Assembly: GCA_029263035.1 (NCBI GenBank)
Contig: JAJCYF010000086.1
Coordinates: 1-8,488, forward strand
Direction of reading: 5' to 3'
Origin: Actinomycetes bacterium
Lineage (GTDB): Bacteria; Actinomycetota; CADDZG01; JAHWKV01
DNA: 8,488 nucleotides
The translations under genes were made by a program, and so were the position numbers. Shown piece by piece: positions 1 to 5,596 of this stretch. The notes beneath the pieces are model-generated. The model saw only the letters and a list, made by a program, of their open reading frames with translations, had not been told where the DNA came from and made no database searches. Positions within the stretch are counted from its first letter, which is position 1. Every line of letters begins with the position of its first letter.

Positions 1-755
1 TGCTGCGCCTGATCGTCGGGTTGCTGGCACCCAGCACCGGCACGGTGGAGGTCCTCGGCCACGACGTCACCGCCAGCACCCCGCAAACTCTGTCCCGGGT
101 CGGTTTCCTGGCACAGGAACACCCGCTGTACAAGCGCTTCACCGTCGCCGAGATTCTCCGGTTCGGCCGGGCCTGCAACCTGCGGTTCGACCAGGAGTTG
201 GCCGAGCGCCGGCTGGCGAAGCTGGGCATCCCGCTCGACCACAGGGCCGGTACGCTCTCCGGCGGGCAGCAGGCCCAGGTCGCGTTGGCTCTGGCCCTGG
301 CGAAGCGGCCGGACTTGCTCGTCCTCGACGAGCCGGTGGCCAGCCTCGACCCGGTGGCCCGGCGCGAGTTCCTGCAGGTCCTCATGGGCGCGGTAGCCGA
401 AGGCGGGGTGACCGTCTTGTTCTCCTCCCACGTCGTGCACGAGCTGGAGCGCGTCTGCGACCACCTGGTCGTGCTTAACCACGGCCGGGTCACGCTCACC
501 GGTGACATCGATACCCTTCTCGCCGAGCACCGGCTGCTCGTCGGCCCGCGCACGGCCACCGACCTCGACCGGGCCGGCGCCGTGGTGGAGGCCGTCCACA
601 GCGACCGGCACACGACCCTGCTGGTACGCGACGGCGCGATCCCGGCCGCGCCTGGGTGGCAGGCCCAGCCGGTGGCCCTGGAGGACCTGGTGCTGGCGTA
701 CCTGCGCCGGGCGTCCGAGCCGAGCGCCGCGGTCACGTCGGGGGTGGCGGTATGA
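1..755 (+). CDS. ABC transporter ATP-binding protein, 5' end missing
   Basis: This is the cytoplasmic ATPase of an ABC-2 type transporter, which would power the membrane protein encoded next. The reading frame is already open at the left edge (Leu-Arg-Leu-Ile-Val-Gly before the TTG at 21), so the Walker A loop and true start lie outside the window; the TTG is internal. Visible motifs: Q-loop glutamine in FLAQEHP (about 105-125), ABC signature LSGGQ (255-269), Walker B LLVLDEP with the catalytic Glu at 330-332, D-loop SLD, and the switch histidine in SSH (429-431). About 90 residues follow, a C-terminal extension usual in bacterial drug- or antibiotic-type exporters. Its stop overlaps the permease start as ATGA, implying coupled translation. 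The substrate cannot be read from sequence. Family assignment is secure. Confidence 0.95.
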   Translation, partial: LRLIVGLLAPSTGTVEVLGHDVTASTPQTLSRVGFLAQEHPLYKRFTVAEILRFGRACNLRFDQELAERRLAKLGIPLDHRAGTLSGGQQAQVALALALAKRPDLLVLDEPVASLDPVARREFLQVLMGAVAEGGVTVLFSSHVVHELERVCDHLVVLNHGRVTLTGDIDTLLAEHRLLVGPRTATDLDRAGAVVEAVHSDRHTTLLVRDGAIPAAPGWQAQPVALEDLVLAYLRRASEPSAAVTSGVAV

Positions 756-1723
756 CGTGGTTGATCTGGCGCCAGCACCGGACCGAGGTCTGCATCCTGG
801 GTTTGCTTACCGGCATGTTCGGCATTGCCCTGCTTGTGCTCGGGACGCAAGCCCACGAACTGTTCCCCGGCGGTCCCGCCCGGTGTGCGGGAGAGGCCGG
901 TATCAACGAGGCCTGCACGGCCTCCTTCCGCCAGCTCGACGAGGGGTACGGAAACGTCGAGAATCTCCTGGCGGCCTTCTATCTCGTCCCCTTCGTCATC
1001 GGTGCGTTCCTCGGTGCGCCGCTGCTCGCGCGCGAACTGGAGGACGGCACCTGGCAGCTCGCGTGGACGCAATCCGTGCCGCGGATGCGCTGGCTGGCGG
1101 CCAAGCTAGTGGCACTGGCCGGCGTCACCGTCATCTTCACCGGGATGTTCACCGCTGTGCTCACCTGGTTCCGTCAGCCATTCGACGCGTGGGAAGGGCG
1201 GTTCCAGTACGACGCCTTCGACCTGCAGGGACTTGTTCCGGTGGCGTACGCGCTGTTCGCGTTCGGCGTCGCCACCGCCGCGGGGGCGATCCTGCGGCGC
1301 AGCCTGCCCGCATTCGGCGTCGGGTTCGGGGCGTTCCTCGTCGCCCGGATGTCGGTGGCGCTGTTGGCCCGCCCTGCGTACGCCACGCCGCTCACCACCA
1401 TGGAGCCGGTCCCCGTCGGTGGCTCGAAGGCGGGGGACCGGACCGTGCCCAGCTTCGCCGACTGGGTGATCGAACAGGGTTACGCAGACACCACCGGGCG
1501 CAGGCTGAGCCCGACCGAGTACTACGAGCTGGAGGACGCCGCCAACCTGGCCGGCACCAACCTCAACCAGTTCCTGCACGCGCAGGGCATCCAGCAGTTC
1601 GTGGTCTACCACCCGGCCGACCGATTCTGGACGTTCCAGTTCATCGAGGCGGCCCTGTTCATCGCCGTCGCGGCGGTCCTGATCGGCGTGGTGGTGTGGC
1701 GGGTACGGCGCCGAATGATCTAG
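752..1723 (+). CDS. ABC-2 type transporter permease
   Basis: A 323-residue membrane protein, the transport channel partner of the ATPase just upstream. The ATG at 752 overlaps the ATPase stop (ATGA) and follows a purine-rich GGGGTGGCGG stretch. Hydrophobicity suggests six helices at about 12-31, 73-93, 117-138, 161-180, 185-204 and 295-317. A large loop (205-294) lies between helices five and six. The segment ELEDGTWQLAWTQSVPR (95-111) after helix two and the YHPADRFWTFQFIE stretch (286-299) before the last helix match patterns I recall from actinobacterial ABC-2 permeases sitting beside GntR-regulated ATPases; any such regulator would be left of the window. Export of a small molecule or peptide is likely by family, but the cargo is unknown. 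The gene is intact and its length is normal. Confidence 0.9.
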   Translation: MTWLIWRQHRTEVCILGLLTGMFGIALLVLGTQAHELFPGGPARCAGEAGINEACTASFRQLDEGYGNVENLLAAFYLVPFVIGAFLGAPLLARELEDGTWQLAWTQSVPRMRWLAAKLVALAGVTVIFTGMFTAVLTWFRQPFDAWEGRFQYDAFDLQGLVPVAYALFAFGVATAAGAILRRSLPAFGVGFGAFLVARMSVALLARPAYATPLTTMEPVPVGGSKAGDRTVPSFADWVIEQGYADTTGRRLSPTEYYELEDAANLAGTNLNQFLHAQGIQQFVVYHPADRFWTFQFIEAALFIAVAAVLIGVVVWRVRRRMI

Positions 1724-1784
1724 GGAGCGCTTTGCCCACGTCAAAACCGGCCGGTCCTGAGCCTCCACCTTCTCGACGACCTGT

Positions 1785-1940
1785 TTAACGGCCGCCTCCA
1801 ATGCCGGGACGGCCGGCCTTCGACGTTGGGAGCTTGGTAACCACCTGGTTCAGCAGCCCGCGGGCCCGGCTCTGGTTGGTCGCCGGCTGCATCTCCACCA
1901 CCATCTGCCGAAGCGCCTCGAAATTCTTCACGGACGTCAC
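1785..1940 (-). CDS. Short ORF of unknown function, possibly a frameshifted or truncated gene
   Basis: From a GTG at 1940, preceded by AAGG about seven bases upstream, this reads 51 residues and stops at 1785. I do not recognise it. It looks coding: nearly every codon ends in G or C, and the peptide is helix-like (NFEALRQMVVEMQ, then ARGLLNQVVTKLP). Around 1797-1810 the helix-like character and G/C-ending codons move to another frame, reading EAAVKQVVEKVEAQ and further towards 1730. This would fit a one-base frameshift in a longer gene that runs convergently into the permease. The alternative is a genuine 51-residue protein or a chance ORF. It is divergent from the membrane-protein gene at 2013, and the inverted repeat at 1953-1966 lies between the two starts. 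Confidence is low. Confidence 0.35.
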   Translation of the reverse strand: MTSVKNFEALRQMVVEMQPATNQSRARGLLNQVVTKLPTSKAGRPGIGGGR

Positions 1941-1949
1941 GGGAGTACC

Positions 1950-1979
1950 TTGACATTGTTCAATGTAACAGTCTATGCT
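1950..1979 (+). promoter_or_regulatory. Sigma-70-type promoter with overlapping inverted repeat
   Basis: A perfect -35 box TTGACA (1950-1955), an 18-bp spacer and a -10 box TATGCT (1974-1979) point rightward at the 74-residue membrane-protein gene starting at 2013. The inverted repeat ACATTG-TT-CAATGT (1953-1966) starts inside the -35 box and fills much of the spacer. This is a typical place for a repressor operator. The regulator is unknown; dyads of this kind suit TetR-, PadR- or MarR-type dimers (inference). The divergent ORF starting at 1940 may share this control region. Confidence 0.65.
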
Positions 1980-2012
1980 GCATCCATTGGATTTCCGGGA
2001 AGGGAGAAGGCA

Positions 2013-2237
2013 ATGGCACAGTCGGTCGTAGCACCAGTTGGACGTGGTTCGGCGGTTGCACGGGTTCGTGTCGAGCCGGTTGGGGTTGCCCGGCCGTCGC
2101 ATCACTGGGGAGAGCGGGCGGTGGCTCTGGTCCTGGCCTTCGCTGCAGTAGTGCTGAACGCCACCCTGGTGGGCGCCATCCTGGGTATGCCGCTGTTCCT
2201 GCTGGCCATGCACCTGATGATGGACTCGGCCGAATAG
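2013..2237 (+). CDS. Small membrane protein of unknown function (74 aa)
   Basis: The ATG at 2013 is chosen because a strong ribosome site (AAGGGAGAAGG, 2000-2010) lies directly before it; the in-frame TTG at 1950 is part of the promoter and cannot be the start. The product has a polar, basic N-terminal part (1-35) and then one long hydrophobic stretch (about 36-69), interrupted by Asn49 and Gly-Met-Pro at 58-60. It is either one long helix or a short hairpin. It ends in a small acidic tail (DSAE). I do not recognise the family. The gene stands alone, with a near-consensus promoter overlapped by an inverted repeat, which suggests regulated and fairly strong expression. It could accompany the nearby exporter, but the 289-bp gap and separate promoter argue against one operon. 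Confidence 0.7.
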   Translation: MAQSVVAPVGRGSAVARVRVEPVGVARPSHHWGERAVALVLAFAAVVLNATLVGAILGMPLFLLAMHLMMDSAE

Positions 2238-2410
2238 TGGGTTTTACCTCCGAGGTTTCGGTTCAAGCCGGCGGGCGGTCCTCAACCGGGCAGTTCGCCG
2301 GCCCGAACCGAGTTCACACCATCCACCATTTCGAGCCCAGGGAAGACGGCCGCTGCGCCCCCGGCGAGATTCGAACCCACACGGTGGACATCTTCTCGTA
2401 ACGCCGCCGG
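2238..2410. other. Intergenic stretch, no gene; contains tRNA-like 3' repeat
   Basis: The 173 bp between the small membrane-protein gene and the 3' end of the tRNA. I see no plausible coding frame; leftward ORFs through it only translate the tRNA T-arms. No hairpin with a T-run that would serve as an intrinsic terminator is visible. The only structured element is the T-arm/acceptor copy at 2356-2384. Confidence 0.6.
2356..2384 (-). repeat. Partial tRNA duplicate: T-arm plus 3' acceptor strand
   Basis: Read leftward, this segment repeats the 3' end of the neighbouring tRNA: the GTGGG / TTCGAAT / CTCGC T-arm followed by CGGGGGC. It differs from the intact copy (2412-2440) at only a few positions. 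The T-stem still pairs by using G-U pairs. No matching 5' acceptor strand, D-arm or anticodon arm precedes it; that space is occupied by the intact tRNA and about 25 bp of spacer. It is therefore a remnant, compatible with an old attachment site left by an element integrating at a tRNA 3' end, or with the decayed end of a second tandem tRNA. Confidence 0.6.
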
Positions 2411-2484
2411 TGCCCCCGGTGGGATTCGAACCCACACTGTATCGATTTTAAGTCGACTTTCTCTGCCGGTTGGAATACGGGGGC
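2411..2484 (-). tRNA. tRNA-Leu (anticodon UAA), with an unusually short variable loop
   Basis: A 74-nt cloverleaf can be folded by eye. The acceptor GCCCCCG pairs fully with CGGGGGC, with discriminator A. The D-arm has a three-pair stem (TTC/GAA) and loop AACCGGCAGA, aligning base for base in length with bacterial tRNA-Leu D-arms. The anticodon stem is GTCGA/TCGAT and the loop CTTAAAA gives anticodon UAA. The T-arm GTGGG-TTCGAAT-CCCAC is perfect. CCA is not encoded (ACCG follows). G1-C72, A73, the D-arm and the anticodon all indicate leucine, decoding UUA. The variable region is only ACAGT, whereas leucine tRNAs normally carry a long variable arm. It may be a divergent functional tRNA or a decayed one. 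A possible -10 box (CATACT, 2493-2498) sits 8 bp upstream without a clear -35. Confidence 0.8.
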
Positions 2485-2555
2485 GCCTTCAAAGTATGAG
2501 CGAACTACCCCTTCACCGGCACCTTGAGATGCGTCCTGGCGATCCCGACGTGAAA

Positions 2556-3731
2556 CTACTTCAGGTTGGCCAGGTGCTTCCAGATGGGGACGCCGCTGGA
2601 CTGCGTGGTGACGTAGTCGTAGAAGCTTCCGCCGATGCCCACCGCGTTGGTGGCGTTGACGTAGCCGATCACCTCGGCCTCGGTCACACAGTCGGCAATG
2701 CCGCCGATCGGGTGGATCGGCCGGTCCGAGCCCATGTAGGACCGGGTCAGCGACACGACCTCACGAATGTAGGCGTCGGCGTCGTACTGGGTTCCGCAGC
2801 CGCCGTTCCTGCCCTTGGTGACGGACCAGTAAGCCATCGGCATCACGACATCGTAGTTCTTGGATATCTCGGCCCACGGGAAGCCGGCGTGGCGATCCGG
2901 GGCCCGGAGGTTGTTCTTGGCGTCGTCCACAATGGCTGCCAGCGTGGTGTTGGGAAGCTGGGCCCGCAGGCGGTTGCTGTACTCGGCCACCCCGGCGTTG
3001 TACCGGTCGGCGCTTCCCCCGACCTCTTCGCGGGTCTCGATGTCGGGGGCGAAGCCGTCGAACTGGTGCCCGCCGGGTGTCTTGTGCTCGAGCACCACCA
3101 GGCTACGACGGATGTCCCGGTCGATGTTTCCGAAACCGGGCACGTACCAGCCGATCACCTTCATGCCGCGGGCATGAGAGCGCTCCAGAAAAATGTCGAC
3201 GGCCCCGGCGTTGACGATGTCGTTCGGGTCCTTCCACCGGCTGGTCTGCAGGTAAAGCGTCTTGACCCCCCGGTCGGCCATGACGTTGACCGCGGCCGGG
3301 ATGTCCATGGAATCGCGTATCGCGTAGTCGTAGAGGTCCACCCAGGCGCCGAAACCCCGGTAGGGATCGATGCTCGCGGTGCTCCTGGGCGCAGGGGCCG
3401 CAGCCGGAGCAGCCTTGGGGGCGGCCGGGGCTTTGGCGGGCGCAGGCTTGGCCTCATCGGCCTTTGCCGGAGCTGCAGGCGCGGCCGGGGCGGGTACGGG
3501 AGCGGGAGGCGGAGGCGGCTCCCGGTGAAGCGGAATCAGCTCTTCATCCACGTCGATCACCTTCGCCGGGTCGTTGGCGGCGGCAATCTTCTCGGTGGCG
3601 TCGCCCACGGAGGCGCTCTTGTCCAGGAAGACCACGGCCAGCCCGGCGAGGATCATCACCAGGACCCCGACAACGACTGTCGAGACGAGCGGCATTTTGT
3701 GGCGCGTTAAGCGCAGAGAGTGTTTTGGCAT
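2556..3731 (-). CDS. Membrane-anchored TIM-barrel protein, putative glycoside hydrolase
   Basis: The 391-residue product starts with a short basic end and one transmembrane segment (about 15-36). A Pro/Ala-rich linker (71-116) follows, which would hold the rest outside the membrane. Residues 122-391 form one domain resembling the actinobacterial putative glycoside-hydrolase family related to DUF4015: FGAWVDLYDY (127-136), TLYLQTSR (158-165), GWYVPGF (194-200), FAPDIET (227-233), VVMPMAYWSV (295-304) and GIGGSFYDY (365-373). Asp230 and Glu232 lie where a barrel enzyme could hold acidic catalytic residues (inference). Cys312 and Cys348 could form a disulfide. No substrate can be named; a cell-wall or exopolysaccharide glycan is a guess. 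The ATG at 3731 lies 9 bp after a -10 box, so the mRNA is probably leaderless; Met13 is an alternative start. Codon 8 is TTA. Confidence 0.8.
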   Translation of the reverse strand: MPKHSLRLTRHKMPLVSTVVVGVLVMILAGLAVVFLDKSASVGDATEKIAAANDPAKVIDVDEELIPLHREPPPPPAPVPAPAAPAAPAKADEAKPAPAKAPAAPKAAPAAAPAPRSTASIDPYRGFGAWVDLYDYAIRDSMDIPAAVNVMADRGVKTLYLQTSRWKDPNDIVNAGAVDIFLERSHARGMKVIGWYVPGFGNIDRDIRRSLVVLEHKTPGGHQFDGFAPDIETREEVGGSADRYNAGVAEYSNRLRAQLPNTTLAAIVDDAKNNLRAPDRHAGFPWAEISKNYDVVMPMAYWSVTKGRNGGCGTQYDADAYIREVVSLTRSYMGSDRPIHPIGGIADCVTEAEVIGYVNATNAVGIGGSFYDYVTTQSSGVPIWKHLANLK

Positions 3732-3740
3732 AGGCAGGAC

Positions 3741-3768
3741 AGTCTAGCTGAGTTAATTGGAGTTACAA
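3741..3768 (-). promoter_or_regulatory. Promoter for the putative glycoside hydrolase gene
   Basis: Reading leftward: -35 TTGTAA (3763-3768), 16-bp spacer, -10 TAGACT (3741-3746). The ATG follows after nine bases, so transcription would begin at or within a few bases of the start codon. There is no Shine-Dalgarno sequence, consistent with leaderless translation, which is common in actinobacteria. It lies in the 41-bp gap after the cyclophilin gene. Confidence 0.5.
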
Positions 3769-3772
3769 CCCT

Positions 3773-4492
3773 TTACGGCTCTCGAATCTCAACCTTTTCA
3801 ATGGTAACCGGGTTCACAGGCGTGGATTGCTCCTGTTGGCCTTCCCGTACGGTGGTCGGCACCTCGTTGAGCTTGTCGACGGTCTCCATTCCGGAGGTGA
3901 CGGTGCCCAGCACCGCGTAGTCCGGGGTCAAACGGTCTGCCGCAGAGTCGCTGGGAACAATGAAGAACTGGCTGCCCGCCGTGCCCGGCTCCTCGTTGCC
4001 CGCCTTGGCCATTGCCACCGTGCCACGCACGTAGCGGAAGTCCTCGGGAACTTCGTCCACCGTTTTGGTCGGGGGCCCGCCTGTGCCGGTGCCCTCCGGG
4101 TCCCCGCCCTGAATGGCGAAGTCCTTCACGATCCGGTGGAACGTCAGGCCGTCGTAGAACCCTTCGTTGGCCATCGTCTTGAATGCTTCGACCACGTTGG
4201 GCGAGATGTCGGCGGCCAGCTCGATCTCCAGCGTGCCCTCTGAGGTGGTCATCACCGCAACCGCCTTGGGGGCGGAGGGGTCGGCCGGCGTGGCATCGTT
4301 GGCCGCCGGCTCCGGGTCATCTCCGCTCCGGTCGGTCAGAAACAGGATGCCGATCACCACGATGGCGGCCAGCACCGCCAGGATTGCGCCCGTCCGGCGC
4401 TTCTTCGCCAGGGCCGCCTTGCGCTCCTGCTCGAGCTTCAGCCTGCGGAGTTCCTTCTGGCGCTGGCGCTTGGGGTTTGGCACGTTCGTCAT
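3773..4492 (-). CDS. Cyclophilin-type peptidyl-prolyl cis-trans isomerase, membrane-anchored
   Basis: Catalyses cis-trans isomerisation of peptide bonds before proline, probably aiding folding of extracytoplasmic proteins. The 239-residue product has a highly basic cytoplasmic N-terminus (1-34), one membrane segment (about 35-53), an acidic/Pro/Ala linker (54-76) and a cyclophilin domain (77-239). Family motifs are present: FHRIVKDFAIQGGD (118-131) with the catalytic-type Arg120 and Gln128, GTVAMAKAG (157-165) and GSQFFI (173-178). There is no cleavage site, so it stays anchored. The ATG at 4492 is chosen because AGGAGG (4502-4507) precedes it by nine bases and homologues start with a similar basic segment; extending to 4564 adds an implausible arginine-rich leader. 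It sits 165 bp after ppx and 41 bp before the putative hydrolase gene, both also extracytoplasmic-facing or anchored products. Confidence 0.92.
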   Translation of the reverse strand: MTNVPNPKRQRQKELRRLKLEQERKAALAKKRRTGAILAVLAAIVVIGILFLTDRSGDDPEPAANDATPADPSAPKAVAVMTTSEGTLEIELAADISPNVVEAFKTMANEGFYDGLTFHRIVKDFAIQGGDPEGTGTGGPPTKTVDEVPEDFRYVRGTVAMAKAGNEEPGTAGSQFFIVPSDSAADRLTPDYAVLGTVTSGMETVDKLNEVPTTVREGQQEQSTPVNPVTIEKVEIREP

Positions 4493-4550
4493 CTTCAGTG
4501 GCCTCCTGGAGCAACGCCGCGACGCTGCCTTTCGATGTCTGGATACGATC

Positions 4551-4566
4551 GGGTGGCCGCCCACCC
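4551..4566. other. GC-rich hairpin between ppx and the cyclophilin gene
   Basis: GGGTGG and CCACCC form a perfect six-pair stem with a four-base loop. No T-run follows on either strand, so it is not a classical intrinsic terminator. It may attenuate read-through from ppx or affect the cyclophilin mRNA leader. Weak evidence. Confidence 0.3.
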
Positions 4567-4599
4567 GCGGACCTTGCTCGCGACTAAAGGTTTCGCGGC

Positions 4600-4627
4600 G
4601 TACAACCGGGTCTGTACGGGATTGTAC
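4600..4627. promoter_or_regulatory. GTAC repeat cluster upstream of the cyclophilin gene
   Basis: In the 165-bp gap between ppx and the cyclophilin gene. GTACAA (4600-4605) and TTGTAC (4622-4627) form inverted arms. On the leftward strand two adjacent 10-bp units (GTACAATCCC, GTACAGACCC) repeat in tandem inside. The unit also contains TACAAT, a good leftward -10 box, though no clear -35 is seen. It is probably a regulator site and/or promoter; no regulator is identified. Confidence 0.35.
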
Positions 4628-4657
4628 TGGACCATCAGAAAGAACCCGTCGGAGGGT

Positions 4658-5596
4658 TCAGCCCGGCATGCCCCGATCGTCCAGCCGGCCCATCATCTGC
4701 AGCAGCAGGCCATCGAGGATGTCCTTCTCCGAAACCACGACCTGCTCGAACGCCCACTTGGCCATGATGCGGGACAGGATCGCCGCCCCGGCCACGATTA
4801 CGTCCGCCCTCCCCTCCGGCAGCACCGGTATCCGGGAACGCTCCGCCAGCGTCATACGGGCCAGGTTGCGGTAGAGGGCGTCCAGAGGCTCCCGACGGAC
4901 ACCGGTCCGGTCGACCGACTCCGGCACGTAGCTATCCAGGCCCAGGTAGACGGCGGCCAGGGTGGTGACGGTACCCCCGAGGCCGATCAACTCCGCGCCC
5001 GAGACATCTGCCAGCTGATCCTCCGCCTGCGCCAGAAGGTCGTCGATGGCGGCCTCCATCGTCAGGATCTCCTCGGTGGCCGGCGGGTCCGAAACCAGGT
5101 ACCGCTCGGTAAGCCTGACCGATCCCAGGTCCAGCGAGATCCGGCCCGCTATCTCCGACGCCGGGTCGCCCATGACGAACTCGGTTGACCCCCCGCCGAT
5201 GTCGCACACCACGCACCTGCCCACCGCCAGGTCCCCGGTGGCGCCCCAAAAGGACAGCCGGGCCTCCTGATCCCCGGTCAGGGCGACCGCCGGCGACCCC
5301 GAGAGCCTTCCGGCCGCCTCTAGGAAGTCCTTGGAGTTCCCGGCGTCTCTAACCGCGCTGGTACCCGCGACCTGGACCCTCTCCACCCCGAACTCTCCGC
5401 ACAACGAGCAGAACTCGGCGATGGCGGCCAGGGTGCGCTTCATTGCACCGGGCTGCAGCACCTTGCCGGCATCGACACCCTCACCCAGACGGGTGAAGAT
5501 AAGGCGCCGGTCCAACTCCCGGTAGCCGTCGCCCGTGGCCTCGGCGATGAGCAGACGGGTGGTGTTGGTCCCTACATCGATGGCGCCGAGCCTCAT
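4658..5596 (-). CDS. ppx: Ppx/GppA-family phosphatase (exopolyphosphatase)
   Basis: A 312-residue protein of the ASKHA-fold Ppx/GppA family, which hydrolyses inorganic polyphosphate and/or pppGpp in the cytoplasm. Motifs in order: phosphate-1 loop AIDVGTNTTRLLIAE (5-19), GTSAVRDA (78-85), GDQEARLSFWGA with the family catalytic-type Glu111 (108-119), phosphate-2 loop DIGGGSTEF (132-140), GLGGTVTTLAAV (206-217) and VIVAGAAIL (266-274). The length fits the short two-domain actinobacterial type without the C-terminal HD-like domain of E. coli Ppx. The ATG at 5596 overlaps the DUF501 stop as ATGA; the much longer upstream reading to 5905 is out-of-frame shadow of DUF501. Whether polyphosphate or pppGpp is preferred cannot be told from sequence. 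Confidence 0.93.
   Translation of the reverse strand: MRLGAIDVGTNTTRLLIAEATGDGYRELDRRLIFTRLGEGVDAGKVLQPGAMKRTLAAIAEFCSLCGEFGVERVQVAGTSAVRDAGNSKDFLEAAGRLSGSPAVALTGDQEARLSFWGATGDLAVGRCVVCDIGGGSTEFVMGDPASEIAGRISLDLGSVRLTERYLVSDPPATEEILTMEAAIDDLLAQAEDQLADVSGAELIGLGGTVTTLAAVYLGLDSYVPESVDRTGVRREPLDALYRNLARMTLAERSRIPVLPEGRADVIVAGAAILSRIMAKWAFEQVVVSEKDILDGLLLQMMGRLDDRGMPG

Noticed and set aside
1746..1755. ACCGGCCGGT palindrome after the permease as terminator
   Set aside because: No loop and no T-run; a ten-base GC palindrome is expected by chance in this composition.
502..1788. Rightward 428-residue ORF overlapping both ABC genes
   Set aside because: Arg/Pro-rich out-of-frame translation; the two ABC frames carry the family motifs.
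1106..1801. Leftward 231-residue ORF opposite the permease
   Set aside because: Mostly an antisense shadow of the permease; only its first residues (about 1730-1801) look coding and are treated as a possible frameshift continuation.
2355..2400. A second complete tRNA gene
   Set aside because: Only the T-arm and 3' acceptor strand are present; no partner 5' acceptor, D-arm or anticodon arm.
2496..3710. Long rightward ORF of 404 residues opposite the putative hydrolase gene
   Set aside because: It mirrors the third-codon bias of the leftward gene; the leftward protein has clear domain motifs and a membrane anchor, this one has none.
4493..4564. Extended N-terminus of the cyclophilin
   Set aside because: Arg-rich leader with no ribosome site; AGGAGG is placed correctly for the ATG at 4492.
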